Of a stretch of 64,000 bases of DNA, positions 52,832-61,671 are shown piece by piece. The translations under genes and the position numbers were made by a program. Source of the stretch: Paludifilum halophilum (GTDB lineage: Bacteria; Bacillota; Bacilli; Thermoactinomycetales; DSM-45169); NCBI RefSeq assembly GCF_002245355.1, contig NZ_NOWF01000005.1, positions 186,001 to 250,000 on the forward strand, given 5' to 3'. The notes below the pieces were generated by a model that was not told the DNA's origin, made no database searches, and saw only the letters and a list, made by a program, of their open reading frames with translations. The first letter of the stretch is position 1. The number at the start of each line of letters is the position of its first letter.

Positions 52832-53845
52832 ATGAAGAAAACCCTGATTATCGTGTTAGGGGTTGCGACCATCCTGCTTTTGTCCGGTACCGTCGTCGGT
52901 TACGCCATGATGAAGAAAGAGGTAACAATCACATTTAGCGATAAAGATAAAACCATCACAACCGATGTCCTTAACGGTACACTGTCGGAAGCTTTAGCGG
53001 AGGAAGGGTATGATCCGAAAAAACTTAAAAAACAGTACAAATCCAGCGTGAAGTGGGATCAACCTTTCCAAAAGGATACAAAGGTTCATCTGACTTGCAA
53101 TTGTTCCGTCTCTCTCAAGGTGGGCGGCGAGAAACCTAAAAAGTTGAAGACGACGGAGACGACTGTCGGTGATTTTCTCAAAGCGGAAAAGATCGAAGTG
53201 GGGAAAAATGATCAGTTGAACGCCGCCCTGGATCAGAAGATTACCAATGGTTTGGCCATTATCATTGACAAAATCGAAAAGCGGGTCGATAAAAAAGTAG
53301 AGCAAATCGACTACAAAACTAAGAAAAAAGAGGATCCGGACCTGCCGAAGGGTGAAAAGAAAGTCACTCAAGAAGGAAAAAAGGGGAAGGAAATTTATCA
53401 GGTTACGGCCCTCTATAAAAACGGTAAATCGATGGTGACCGATAAAAAACTGATCGATAAAGTGGATCCTGTTACCAAAATTGTCACTGTCGGCTCGGGT
53501 GAAGTCGAAGAGGAGCCCGAAGAGAAAAAGGATACCGAAGTCGCCTCCGGAGGTTCCCGGATCGCCGGTTTGAAGTATAAGAAGTCGATGGAGGGAGAAG
53601 CGACAGGTTATACGGCGACTGGCAATAAAACCGCGACAGGAACGACGCCTTCTCGGGGAACCATCGCCGTGGATCCCAACGTTATCCCTTTGGGGACCCG
53701 CCTTTACATACCGGGTTACGGTGAAGGGGTAGCGGAGGATACCGGTGGAGCGGTTAACGGAAATACGATCGACCTGTTTTTTGAAAGCAGAGAGGAAGCG
53801 GTTCAATGGGGTCGACGAAATGTGACGATTTATATTCTGGAATAA
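52832..53845 (+). CDS. YabE-like 3D-domain cell-wall protein (DUF348-G5-3D)
   Basis: 337 aa from the ATG at 52832, after AAGGAGGT. One N-terminal membrane anchor (LIIVLGVATILLLSGTVVGY). DUF348-type repeats (ITTDVLNGTLSEALAEEGYD and a second copy near residue 110). A G5-like segment (KKVTQEGKKGKEIYQVTALY) and a C-terminal 3D domain (GEATGYTATGNKTATGTTPS, AVDPNVIPLG, NTIDLFFES) follow. Such proteins resemble resuscitation-promoting muralytic enzymes acting on peptidoglycan. TATAAT at about 52790 may be the -10. Confidence 0.87.
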   Translation: MKKTLIIVLGVATILLLSGTVVGYAMMKKEVTITFSDKDKTITTDVLNGTLSEALAEEGYDPKKLKKQYKSSVKWDQPFQKDTKVHLTCNCSVSLKVGGEKPKKLKTTETTVGDFLKAEKIEVGKNDQLNAALDQKITNGLAIIIDKIEKRVDKKVEQIDYKTKKKEDPDLPKGEKKVTQEGKKGKEIYQVTALYKNGKSMVTDKKLIDKVDPVTKIVTVGSGEVEEEPEEKKDTEVASGGSRIAGLKYKKSMEGEATGYTATGNKTATGTTPSRGTIAVDPNVIPLGTRLYIPGYGEGVAEDTGGAVNGNTIDLFFESREEAVQWGRRNVTIYILE

Positions 53846-53858
53846 TTTTCGGTTAGGG

Positions 53859-53893
53859 GTTCTGCGGTCTTTACGCCGCAGGACTTTTCTTTT
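53859..53893 (+). terminator. Terminator after the 3D protein gene
   Basis: GTTCTGCGG pairs with CCGCAGGAC (one wobble), loop TCTTTACG, followed by TTTTCTTTTT. Confidence 0.8.
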
Positions 53894-53989
53894 TATGATG
53901 GTATCACAAGTGGGAATTGCATCAGGCTTTTCCAAATATTTTTGTATTGGGGGACGGATTTCATATATACTACAGAAAAGGACTTTTCA

Positions 53990-55573
53990 ATGGGATGTGT
54001 CGAGATGGTCGGTCGCAACGATCCTTGTCCCTGCGGAAGTGGAAAAAAATACAAAAAATGTTGTGAACGTGTGGTAGCGTTCCGTTCGGCGGAACAGGTC
54101 AGGGAGGAAAGGGAGTTAAGGGTGAAAACCCGCCTGTTGAAGGAATTGGACCACTGGTTTGAACAACGGTTGACGAGGGAAGACAAATGGAAGTGGGCTC
54201 AAAAATTTAAACAACATTTAAATCTTCCTCCAGATCAACCCGTCCCTTCCAATCATGTCTATTCATTGCGTTTTTGGTTACTTTTCGACGCCCCTTGTAT
54301 CGACGGCCGCCGGGCGGTCGATGCATGGAGGGAGACTCTTCATCCAAAGCCGGAAGTGAAGCGCGTCCTTGAGGAGTTGTGCGAAATCTGTCTGGCCGGT
54401 TACGAAGTTGTCGAAAAGAGGGATTCAGAGGTCCGTCTCCAGGCGCTGGGCGAAGATCGGCGATACCGTGTGTGGATGACGGAACCCCTTCGGGAAGGGA
54501 TGTTCTTGTTTGCCCGCCTCTCCCGTTTAGGTAGCCGTTATGAGCTGTTTGGCCCTTACACATCTTTCGGGGATGAGATGAGGGGAGAGATGATGATGTA
54601 CTTAAAAAATCAAGCACGAAAAGAAGGAGAAATAAAGCGTGAGTATTGGCAGCATAACGGGTTGCAGGTCCTTGGTTGGCTGATGCAGCGGGCGCGGGAT
54701 ATGGAAAAGGTGGATAAGGTAATGGCTCAGAAGATGATGGACGAAGCCGCCCCCGCTCTCGAAGAAACGGCCCCCGCTGTTGAAGAATCCGCCTCTGCTG
54801 TTGAAAAAGGGGTTCCTGATGTTCATCGAACGGTTTCTCCTGTGGAGAGTCCTTCCTCTCGGCCTGTCGGAGAAACGGAAACCGTAGAAGGAGATCGGCC
54901 GCCGGCGGCTCCCCTCTTGATCTCTGGGGAACCCGGAGTGCCGGAGATTGTGGACCAGCAGTTGGACCAGTTTACAACCCGGTTTGTCAGCGACTTACAA
55001 CAACGTACCCAGTTGCTGTATCAAAACTCCCTCAAACTCTTTCGTCAATATGTGTCGGAGCATTTCGGGAAGTCTTTTAACTGGACGATGTTGACGGAGG
55101 AAGTACTTTCCCATTTCTTTGCCATCTGGTATATGGATCAGGGACAAGGAAATCCAGTCAAGGCCAAAATCTTTATGAACACCATGAAAAAGTTCTTTTT
55201 CTGGCTTCAGGAAGAAGCGATCACAGATATCTACACCTCCTTCGTGCCGGTATATCAGCGGTTGACTCATCAGTTGCCCGTGGCCTTTGAAGCACGGCGG
55301 TGGCTGGAGGAGAACGGAGTTTCCCGCTCGGAGAACAAACCTTCCGGGCTTGCGGGTACGTACCAATTGGCTATTTCCGCCGCAGGAGCGACTCTGAATC
55401 TGGGAGACAAATGGTTGCCTGTACAGATCAATTTAAGGGCGCTTCCTCCCGCTTGGATGGAAAATCGGTTTTGGGTGCGGGGAGCGGTTGCCGTACAGGA
55501 TCAGGAAAGTACTTTGACGCGAATCGAAGGAGTGTATCCCTTTTTTGAGTTGCCTCAAGCGAAGTCCGTTTAA
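53990..55573 (+). CDS. SEC-C motif protein with integrase-SAM-like C-terminal region
   Basis: 527 aa from the ATG at 53990 (eight bases after AAAAGGAC). The SEC-C zinc knuckle GRNDPCPCGSGKKYKKCC is near the start, followed by an alpha-helical domain to about residue 240. An acidic Ala/Val/Glu repeat linker follows (EEAAPALEE-type units, about 245-310). Residues about 325-420 (QLLYQNSLKLFRQYVSEHFG, MNTMKKFFFWLQEEAI) resemble the core-binding domain of tyrosine recombinases, but no catalytic domain follows; a beta-rich end replaces it. Function unknown. Confidence 0.75.
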   Translation: MGCVEMVGRNDPCPCGSGKKYKKCCERVVAFRSAEQVREERELRVKTRLLKELDHWFEQRLTREDKWKWAQKFKQHLNLPPDQPVPSNHVYSLRFWLLFDAPCIDGRRAVDAWRETLHPKPEVKRVLEELCEICLAGYEVVEKRDSEVRLQALGEDRRYRVWMTEPLREGMFLFARLSRLGSRYELFGPYTSFGDEMRGEMMMYLKNQARKEGEIKREYWQHNGLQVLGWLMQRARDMEKVDKVMAQKMMDEAAPALEETAPAVEESASAVEKGVPDVHRTVSPVESPSSRPVGETETVEGDRPPAAPLLISGEPGVPEIVDQQLDQFTTRFVSDLQQRTQLLYQNSLKLFRQYVSEHFGKSFNWTMLTEEVLSHFFAIWYMDQGQGNPVKAKIFMNTMKKFFFWLQEEAITDIYTSFVPVYQRLTHQLPVAFEARRWLEENGVSRSENKPSGLAGTYQLAISAAGATLNLGDKWLPVQINLRALPPAWMENRFWVRGAVAVQDQESTLTRIEGVYPFFELPQAKSV

Positions 55574-55612
55574 GGAATCGAAACCGATTCATCAAGCCGC
55601 TTACGGGAAGAC

Positions 55613-55656
55613 ATGACCCAGCCTGATCCGGGGACGGATGCTGGGTCATTCGTTTG
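55613..55656 (+). terminator. Terminator after the SEC-C gene
   Basis: Perfect stem ATGACCCAGC/GCTGGGTCAT with a 17-base loop, then TCGTTTGTC. Confidence 0.7.
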
Positions 55657-55664
55657 TCTAAAGA

Positions 55665-55710
55665 AAAAACCCCATTGTGCCAAAGAAAAATGGCCACCGG
55701 GGTTCTTCCG
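55665..55710 (-). terminator. Terminator of the NSS symporter gene
   Basis: On the minus strand AACCCC and GGGGTT close a long loop and are followed by TTTTTTCTT. Confidence 0.6.
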
Positions 55711-55715
55711 CCTTT

Positions 55716-57083
55716 CTATATAAAACTGGATATCACTTGAAATGCAAAAACCGCCAAAATCAAGACCGGAGCGATCCAGCGAATGATAAAGCCCCATGCT
55801 GTTTCCAGAGGGAACCCGGCTTCGTGATCTCCCCGAGACTCCCGCAAGAGTTTGGCTACTCCCCATTTCCAACCGGCAAATAAGATGGTGAGGAGACCGC
55901 TGGTAGGAAGCAAGACATTGGAAGCGATAAAGTCCATCGAATCAAAGACAGGCAATCCGGGAATCAGTTGAACCCCTGATAGCGTATTGAAGGACAGGGT
56001 CGAAAAGATCCCCAGAAAGAAGATGATTCCGCCGACGATGAAGGTGCTTTTTTTCCGGGACCAGCTGTGCTCGTCCTCCAAATAGCGAAGGGGAACTTCT
56101 AACAGGGAGATCGCCGATGTAAGGGCGGCGACCGCCAAGAGTAGGAAGAAGAGGATGGCGAAGACTCCTCCCATCGGCAGCTGGGCAAAAACCGCGGGTA
56201 ATGTGATAAATACCAGTGGAGGTCCGGTATTCGGTTCGTACCCTAGAGAAAAAACGGCGGGAAAGATGGCTAGGCCCGCCGCCAGTGAGACCAGGGTGGA
56301 AAAAACGACGATATTCCCTGTGGCGCTGGGAATGCTCTCTTTTCTGGACAGATAACTGCCATAGGTTAACATGACCCCCGCTCCCACACTAAGGGAGAAA
56401 AAGGCCATTCCCAATGCCTCAAAAAAGGTGGTCAGGGTCACATGGGACCAGTCCGGATATAAGATGAACTTGATACCTTCCATCGCTCCGGGGAGGGTGA
56501 CGGATCGCACCACCAGAATAATCAGAAGGACGCCCAACAAAGGCATCAAAAATTTGGTGGTTCGTTCAATCCCTTTCTGCAATCCGAAGATGCAGATTCC
56601 GGCAGTAAGAATCAGGAAAGCAGCCTGCCATAAGATCGGCTGAAGAGGGCTGCCGATCAATGAGCCGAATCCGGCTTCCGCCTGGTTGATTCCGATCTGG
56701 CTGAAAGATCCGGTAAGAGCTTTTTGGGCGTAAGCCAGTGTCCACCCTCCGACTGTACTGTAAAAAGATAAGATCAGAATGGTCGCGGCCATCCCGATAA
56801 AACCCGTTAAAAACCAAGGAGTGCCCGGTGCCAGTTTTCGATAGGTTCCGACCGGATTGCGAAGGGCAGTCCGACCCAGAACGATTTCCGACAGAAGCAC
56901 CGGCAAGCCTAAAAGCAGAATGCAAACCAGATAGATGAGGACAAAGGCTCCGCCGCCGTTTTCCCCTGCGATGAAGGGGAATCGCCATATACTGCCGAGG
57001 CCGACGGCGGAACCGATGGAAGCCAGGATAAACCCGAGCTTGCCAGACCATTGTTCACGAGAAGATTTGGATGAGTGAGCCAA
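55716..57083 (-). CDS. Sodium-dependent (NSS/SNF family) amino-acid-type transporter
   Basis: 455 aa from TTG 57083, after GGGAGGTCG. About 11-12 membrane segments. NSS signatures: LGFILASIGSAVGLGSIWRFP (TM1 sodium and substrate site) and ENGGGAFVLIYLVC. Members import amino acids or amines with sodium; LeuT-like bacterial relatives carry amino acids. The substrate cannot be read here. Confidence 0.92.
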   Translation of the reverse strand: MAHSSKSSREQWSGKLGFILASIGSAVGLGSIWRFPFIAGENGGGAFVLIYLVCILLLGLPVLLSEIVLGRTALRNPVGTYRKLAPGTPWFLTGFIGMAATILILSFYSTVGGWTLAYAQKALTGSFSQIGINQAEAGFGSLIGSPLQPILWQAAFLILTAGICIFGLQKGIERTTKFLMPLLGVLLIILVVRSVTLPGAMEGIKFILYPDWSHVTLTTFFEALGMAFFSLSVGAGVMLTYGSYLSRKESIPSATGNIVVFSTLVSLAAGLAIFPAVFSLGYEPNTGPPLVFITLPAVFAQLPMGGVFAILFFLLLAVAALTSAISLLEVPLRYLEDEHSWSRKKSTFIVGGIIFFLGIFSTLSFNTLSGVQLIPGLPVFDSMDFIASNVLLPTSGLLTILFAGWKWGVAKLLRESRGDHEAGFPLETAWGFIIRWIAPVLILAVFAFQVISSFI

Positions 57084-57164
57084 TCGGATGTCGACCTCCC
57101 TGTCGTTAAGGATATTAATAATTCAGTGTAACACAGTATAATCGTGAAAAATATAAGGGATCCT

Positions 57165-57716
57165 ATGGGGAATCTTGCCATGGACGGGGTGGTTCGTTTG
57201 TCCCGGGTTCTTTCCTTTCCCTCGAACAGCTTAATCCTGTTGTGCGGTGCACCGGGATGTGGGAAGTCCACTTTCGCCCGCCGCCATTTTGCCCCTACGG
57301 AAATCGTTTCTTCCGATGATTGTCGTCGAAGGGTTTGCGACAATGTATACAATATGAAAGTCCACCGGGAAACCTTTTCTTTGGTTCGCCATATCGCCCG
57401 GCTTCGTATGAGCCTTGGCCGTCTGACCGTGATCGACGCGACAGCGCTGAGAAGGGGAATGAGACGCTCAATGATGCGTTTGGCCGGGGATTATGGATTT
57501 CGGACAGGGGTGATTGTGTTGGATGTCCGTCTTTCCACCTGCTTGTCCCGAAATAAAAGTCGAAAGAGAAAGGTGTCGGAGGACGTGATCCGATCCTTTT
57601 ACATTTTACTGCATAAAGCAAAAACGGATGTATACAAGGAAGGATTCGATCGGATTTATGTCCTGGGAGAAGAGGATGTGGATCAAGCGATCGTCACCAT
57701 AAACAGGGGATCATAA
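57165..57716 (+). CDS. P-loop nucleotide/polynucleotide kinase-like protein
   Basis: 183 aa from the ATG at 57165, after AAGGGA. Walker A LLCGAPGCGKSTFARRHF. The middle has IVSSDDCRRRV and VIDATALRRGMRRSMMRLA, as in polynucleotide-kinase-like (Zeta-toxin/PNKP-type) P-loop proteins, and a lid-like RKRKVSEDVI follows. It probably phosphorylates a nucleotide or RNA end; the target is unknown. Short non-coding gap to the small gene downstream. Confidence 0.75.
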   Translation: MGNLAMDGVVRLSRVLSFPSNSLILLCGAPGCGKSTFARRHFAPTEIVSSDDCRRRVCDNVYNMKVHRETFSLVRHIARLRMSLGRLTVIDATALRRGMRRSMMRLAGDYGFRTGVIVLDVRLSTCLSRNKSRKRKVSEDVIRSFYILLHKAKTDVYKEGFDRIYVLGEEDVDQAIVTINRGS

Positions 57717-57778
57717 TGAGAGGGAGACCGTGCGATACTAAGGAAGCACTCAATGAAACCAAAAGGAGGGCGTTTTGT

Positions 57779-57976
57779 TTGTTTGATTTCTTGAAGCCGA
57801 ACCAGCGCCGACAAGGTGGTCGGACCAACGATGATCGCAGGATCGACGAAATGATGAACGAAGTGGGACAGGAACTGGGAGTGAATAAAAACACCCGGGA
57901 ACCGATGTCCCGGGAAAAGGCGAACCAGTTGGCCGATCGCACCAAAGAGGAGATCAAACAGCGTACCTCGAAGTAA
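57779..57976 (+). CDS. Small hydrophilic protein, 65 aa
   Basis: MFDFLKPNQRRQGGRTNDDR to ...EEIKQRTSK, from TTG 57779, eight bases after AAAGGAGGG. Rich in Asn, Arg and Glu; no membrane segment. Family unknown. A strong terminator follows 12 bases after the stop. Confidence 0.65.
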   Translation: MFDFLKPNQRRQGGRTNDDRRIDEMMNEVGQELGVNKNTREPMSREKANQLADRTKEEIKQRTSK

Positions 57977-57988
57977 AATTGAGTGTAG

Positions 57989-58016
57989 CAGCACCCTTCA
58001 CAGGGTGCTGTTTTTT
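57989..58016 (+). terminator. Strong intrinsic terminator
   Basis: Perfect stem CAGCACCC/GGGTGCTG with loop TTCACA, then six T. Confidence 0.92.
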
Positions 58017-58025
58017 GAGGGGTCT

Positions 58026-58379
58026 TTATTTTTGAATGGTAGGATTGTTAAGATAGGATGCGATCTCAGCGATTTTATGGTTGGCGGCTTCCATGATGGC
58101 GCTGGGAACCTCTTGATTGAGTTGGGAGCCTCCGTTGTTTCGGCTGATACGAGGTGTACCCAGACGAACCATGGATCCTTTTTTTCCACTGTTGGTGAGT
58201 GAATGGGCCTGTATGGGAATGCGTAACCGGTATGCAACACCCGAAGCGCTGTCTTGAATTCGTATGTCGTAGACGGGAGGGTGGCTGGCACGACAAGCGA
58301 ATCCCTGGGACCTGAGTGTACGATCGATGTGATCGCGGGTTCGAATCAGACCTGCGATCGGTTTGATCTTCAGGTTCAA
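58026..58379 (-). CDS. Conserved-looking hypothetical protein, 117 aa
   Basis: TTG start at 58379, eight bases after GAGGAGG. It reads MNLKIKPIAGLIRTRDHIDR, later SASGVAYRLRIPIQA and ANHKIAEIASYLNNP at the end. The composition and ribosome site support a real gene. I do not recognise the family. Between convergent neighbours; its end abuts the terminator at 57989. Confidence 0.6.
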   Translation of the reverse strand: MNLKIKPIAGLIRTRDHIDRTLRSQGFACRASHPPVYDIRIQDSASGVAYRLRIPIQAHSLTNSGKKGSMVRLGTPRISRNNGGSQLNQEVPSAIMEAANHKIAEIASYLNNPTIQK

Positions 58380-58558
58380 GTTTGGAGCCTCCTCATCACA
58401 AATGGGGTTCTTCAGGCAGGGTTCAGAAAACAAAGGATATTTTCATGTTATGATCGTCTGGGAACGGGTATGATGAACTCTCCTCAAAAAGGAGCGTGTC
58501 TGAGTCGGTCTGATGACATCATCGGTGGGGGTGACCGTACCTCCTGTACCTCAACGAA

Positions 58559-58593
58559 AAACAGCTCAGCCGAGATAAGCGGCGGAGCTGTTT
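58559..58593 (-). terminator. Terminator of the yjcG-yjcF operon
   Basis: On the minus strand AAACAGCTCCGCCGC pairs with GGCTGAGCTGTTT and is followed by TTCG. It lies just beyond the GNAT gene end. Confidence 0.75.
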
Positions 58594-58597
58594 GCTG

Positions 58598-59029
58598 TTA
58601 CAGAGGTTTTCTCATTTCCATGTGTTCAATACCTGCATCCATAAAGATCGGACCTTGCTGCCGGTAACCCAGCTTTCGATAAAAATCGAGTGCTTGGACC
58701 TGGGCGTTCAGGATTAATTCCTCAACGTTCTGTTTTCGGGCATAATCCTCGATCGCCACCATCAAGGAGTGGCCAAGTCCGCTTCCCCGGGAACTTTTGA
58801 GTACGGCTACCCGCTCTACTTTTCCCGTTGATTTTGTCGGCAAGCGAAGACGGGCGGTACCGACGGCTTGTTCCCGATCCACGGCTAAAAAATGAATGGC
58901 GCTTTGATCCCACTCGTCGATTTCCTCGGATAGCGGGACCCCTTGTTCTTCCACAAATACGCGTTTGCGGATGTCGAAAGCCTGTTTTAAATCGGCGGAA
59001 TGATCGATGACGGTTATGGTTGGCTCCAA
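58598..59029 (-). CDS. yjcF: GNAT family N-acetyltransferase (YjcF-like)
   Basis: 143 aa. GNAT fold: VFVEEQGVPLSEEIDEWD at the N-terminus, the acetyl-CoA loop RGSGLGHSLM (Q/RxxGxG), and ALDFYRKLGYRQQGPIF at the C-terminus. ATG after a purine-rich GAGGCAGG. It lies 18 bases downstream of yjcG, the same pairing as in Bacillus subtilis. Substrate unknown. Confidence 0.87.
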   Translation of the reverse strand: MEPTITVIDHSADLKQAFDIRKRVFVEEQGVPLSEEIDEWDQSAIHFLAVDREQAVGTARLRLPTKSTGKVERVAVLKSSRGSGLGHSLMVAIEDYARKQNVEELILNAQVQALDFYRKLGYRQQGPIFMDAGIEHMEMRKPL

Positions 59030-59047
59030 GGGGGTTCCTGCCTCCTT

Positions 59048-59569
59048 TTATTCGCTGGATCCCCGTAATAAATAGGTTTGATAAATCGTCCAAGACTTGT
59101 TTTCAAGTTGGTACATCAGATGGAACCGGTCGACCCATGTGCTCAGTTCAAACCGTTTCATCCGCAGACTGCCGTAAACGTCATGAAGTTCATCCTCCGG
59201 CATCTCTTGTCCAATCGTCAAGTGGGGGATGTAGGCGTATCTGCGTTCATGGAAGAGGACGCCGGAATTGATCTTTTCGTGCAATGACTTAATCGCTTCG
59301 GTTTCCTCCACAGCGATATAGATAACGTTGTTGGTCGGGTGAAAGGTGCTTAATTTCGGAAAATGGATGAGAAACGGGGCAATTTCGCGGGAGACCTTCT
59401 CCAGATGGCTGTTGGCTTGGGAAAGCCCCTCGTCATCCATCTCGAAGGCTTCCTTCAGTGTGACGTGCGGCGGGATTAACGCATAATGGGGATCGTATCG
59501 CTTTCGATAGGAGTTAGCAATATCTTGGATCTTTTTATCCGGAAAAAAGGCGATACCGTATTTCATCAC
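59048..59569 (-). CDS. yjcG: 2H phosphoesterase superfamily protein YjcG
   Basis: 173 aa. The two 2H motifs are present: IPPHVTLK and IPHLTIGQ (H-x-T/S). The N-terminal MKYGIAFFPDKKIQDIANSY matches YjcG. 2H enzymes act on cyclic or 2'-5' phosphodiesters of RNA or nucleotides. First gene of a two-gene operon with yjcF; GGGAGGGAATG precedes the start. Confidence 0.9.
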   Translation of the reverse strand: MMKYGIAFFPDKKIQDIANSYRKRYDPHYALIPPHVTLKEAFEMDDEGLSQANSHLEKVSREIAPFLIHFPKLSTFHPTNNVIYIAVEETEAIKSLHEKINSGVLFHERRYAYIPHLTIGQEMPEDELHDVYGSLRMKRFELSTWVDRFHLMYQLENKSWTIYQTYLLRGSSE

Positions 59570-59790
59570 ATTCCCTCCCTCGGATGGATCGGTTGCAAAA
59601 ACCCCCTCAATCCACGATGAAACGAAGATAAAAAAACTTGAACATGTCTGATTCCATTATACCTTTTCAGCCGCTTTCGTTAAAGTTTCCGTATCTCAGC
59701 TTTATCTTTCCCGGTGGCTCTGCATCATTCGGGAGGATTTATGATAAGATGGGGCTATGGCCCTTTTCGGGGCCGAAGGGAGGAAAAAGG

Positions 59791-60327
59791 ATGAACAGGC
59801 GTGTTCACAGCCGGGAAGTAAAGGCTGCCGCCATGGAACGACTGCGGGAGCGCGGAGTTACCATTGACGGAATTGCGGAAATTGTGCACCGCATGCAATC
59901 CCCCTATTGTGAAGGTCTCACCATGGACCTTTGTGTAGAAAGCGTGATTGCTGTATTGGAAAAACGGGAGATCCAACATGCCATTCTCGTCGGTATCGAG
60001 TTGGACCGGCTGGCGGATCGAAAACAACTCTCCGAACCGCTTCAGTCCCTTATTGAATCCGATGAAGGTTTATTCGGGTGTGATGAAACCCTTGCGCTGG
60101 GTTCGGTCTTCGGTTATGGCAGTATCGCGGTAACCACCTTCGGTTACCTGGATAAGCATAAGATCGGTATGATTGAGAAATTGGATACGAAAACGGATGG
60201 TCCGATTCATACCTTCCTGGATGATTTGGTGGCCAGTATCGCCTCTGCTGCATCCAGCCGTCTCGCTCACCGCATTCGGGATGAAGAAGAGCGAAAAGGT
60301 GAAGTGCCGGACAGCCATGCGGGTTAA
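59791..60327 (+). CDS. yutG: Phosphatidylglycerophosphatase A-related protein (YutG)
   Basis: 178 aa from the ATG at 59791, after GGGAGGAAAAAGG. PgpA/YutG pattern: ERGVTIDGIAEIVHRMQSPY, CVESVIAVLEKREIQHAIL, DRLADRKQLSEPLQSLIE-type, and FGYGSIAVTTFGYLDKHKIG. It is thought to dephosphorylate phosphatidylglycerophosphate or a related lipid. No obvious membrane segments, as in other Bacillus relatives. A terminator follows. Confidence 0.87.
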   Translation: MNRRVHSREVKAAAMERLRERGVTIDGIAEIVHRMQSPYCEGLTMDLCVESVIAVLEKREIQHAILVGIELDRLADRKQLSEPLQSLIESDEGLFGCDETLALGSVFGYGSIAVTTFGYLDKHKIGMIEKLDTKTDGPIHTFLDDLVASIASAASSRLAHRIRDEEERKGEVPDSHAG

Positions 60328-60340
60328 ACAACGTAAAAAG

Positions 60341-60383
60341 AGCCTGTCGCCTTGGGGAATACAGAGGGCGGCAGGCTTTTTTT
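60341..60383 (+). terminator. Terminator after yutG
   Basis: AGCCTGTCGCC pairs with GGCGGCAGGCT (one wobble), followed by seven T. Confidence 0.88.
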
Positions 60384-60452
60384 CAAAAAGAGAAAAGCCG
60401 GGCCGTCAGGCTCGGCCGTATGAGGAGGGAACATCCGTCCAATGGAAGATAG

Positions 60453-60611
60453 GTGGTCAATCAAACATTGGATCCGGTTGCTGATATATCTTATGTTGAA
60501 GAGGGGAGGGGAGGGCACGGTTCCTCCAAAAATGTACGTTTGCCCGTGGGCATGAAACCCGGTTTCGTTTGGCACCATATTGAAAGGAAGATCCATGGAT
60601 ATGATCGTTGA
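60453..60611 (+). CDS. Possible small protein, 52 aa
   Basis: GTG start with weak GGAAG five bases before. It reads VVNQTLDPVADISYVEEG, then LPVGMKPGFVWHHIERKIHG. The C-terminal half looks protein-like, but the start is weak. A competing frame starts at the ATG at 60442 after GAGGAGGG (MEDRWSIKHWIRLL, 37 aa). Confidence 0.3.
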   Translation: MVNQTLDPVADISYVEEGRGGHGSSKNVRLPVGMKPGFVWHHIERKIHGYDR

Positions 60612-60659
60612 AGCAGAAGGTGTTTAGCGCGGGACTACGGAGGAAAAGGAGAGTCGTCA

Positions 60660-60878
60660 ATGCCTTGCTGGATCTACTGGGCCAAATTGTACAATACTCG
60701 TTTTCAGGCCCGCTGTTTGGCCGCCCGTATGCAGGAGGACTGGTGGATTTACGGTTACGAAAGCCCAGCGGAAGTTGAAGTTTTCCAATCCAAACGGGGG
60801 CGATACGGTGTGCGCTACATTTGGGAATCACCTGCTTTATTGCAGTCCAATAAAAAAAACCAAAAAAAATTTCGGTAA
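60660..60878 (+). CDS. Small hypothetical protein, 72 aa
   Basis: MPCWIYWAKLYNTRFQARCL to ...NKKNQKKFR, ATG after AAAAGGAGAG. Trp/Tyr-rich (EDWWIYGYESPAEVEV) with a basic tail. Family not recognised. It ends just before the tRNA operon promoter. Confidence 0.6.
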   Translation: MPCWIYWAKLYNTRFQARCLAARMQEDWWIYGYESPAEVEVFQSKRGRYGVRYIWESPALLQSNKKNQKKFR

Positions 60879-60882
60879 CCCC

Positions 60883-60911
60883 TTGCTTCTATCAAAGAAA
60901 TGTTGTATATT
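60883..60911 (+). promoter_or_regulatory. Promoter of the tRNA operon
   Basis: -35 TTGCTT (60883-60888), 17-bp spacer, -10 TATATT (60906-60911), 15 bases ahead of the first tRNA. Confidence 0.75.
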
Positions 60912-60926
60912 ATTAATTGTCGCTGC

Positions 60927-61002
<76 letters not shown>

Positions 61003-61007
61003 AATAT

Positions 61008-61084
61008 GGAGCTGTGGTGAAGTTGGAGTTCACGCCGGCCTGTCACGCCGGAGGTCGCGGGTTCGAGTCCCGTCAGCTCCGCCA
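61008..61084 (+). tRNA. tRNA-Asp (GUC)
   Basis: Acceptor GGAGCTG/CAGCTCC, anticodon loop CTGTCAC with GTC, T-loop GTTCGAGTC, encoded CCA. Confidence 0.93.
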
Positions 61085-61090
61085 TTTTTT

Positions 61091-61166
61091 GGGCCTATAG
61101 CTCAGCTGGTAGAGCAGTCGGCTCATAACCGATTGGTCACAGGTTCGAGTCCTGTTGGGCCCACCA
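61091..61166 (+). tRNA. tRNA with CAU anticodon (elongator Met or Ile2)
   Basis: Acceptor GGGCCTA/TGGGCCC, anticodon loop CTCATAA, T-loop GTTCGAGTC, encoded CCA. The overall body resembles isoleucine tRNAs, so it may be the Ile2 species whose C34 becomes lysidine. Confidence 0.9.
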
Positions 61167-61188
61167 CTACCCCAGAGAAATTATGTTT

Positions 61189-61263
61189 GGGCAGTTAGCT
61201 CAGGGGGAGAGCGCTACCTTGACACGGTAGAGGTCACTGGTTCGATCCCAGTACTGCCCACCA
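61189..61263 (+). tRNA. tRNA-Val (GAC)
   Basis: Acceptor GGGCAGT/ACTGCCC, anticodon loop TTGACAC with GAC, T-loop GTTCGATCC, encoded CCA. The 3' end is imperfectly repeated at 63.25 kb. Confidence 0.93.
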
Positions 61264-61266
61264 CCC

Positions 61267-61297
61267 AAAACCTTGGTATACCAAGGTTTTTTTGTTT
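61267..61297 (+). terminator. Terminator of the tRNA operon
   Basis: Self-complementary AACCTTGGTATACCAAGGTT followed by TTTTTGTTTT. Confidence 0.88.
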
Positions 61298-61671
61298 TGT
61301 GTGCTTGTGGTCGTTGACCACAACCCTCCCAATATGAATATGGAAAAACACATAACAACTCCAATTGGGGGGTTACGTTGTCGACAATGGCTACCATCAT
61401 TCTGATCTACTTCGGTGGCACTCGTGATTTCGGAATGTTCCGATCACCCGGTATGCTGTTCTCCCTCCTATCCTGCTGATGGGGGGGGCATTGCTTTTCA
61501 AAACACTTAAGCGGAAGTTGTACTCAGGAAAAAGAGAAAAGAATCACCGACGCATCATGTTGCGTTTTATCAGGATGGCTCATGTTCACCATAGCACGGG
61601 CCATTCTTCATTTGCCCCGAAGAGAGTTCCATCCACTCACAACAAGCTCAACCACCGGGTTGAAATTCGGC

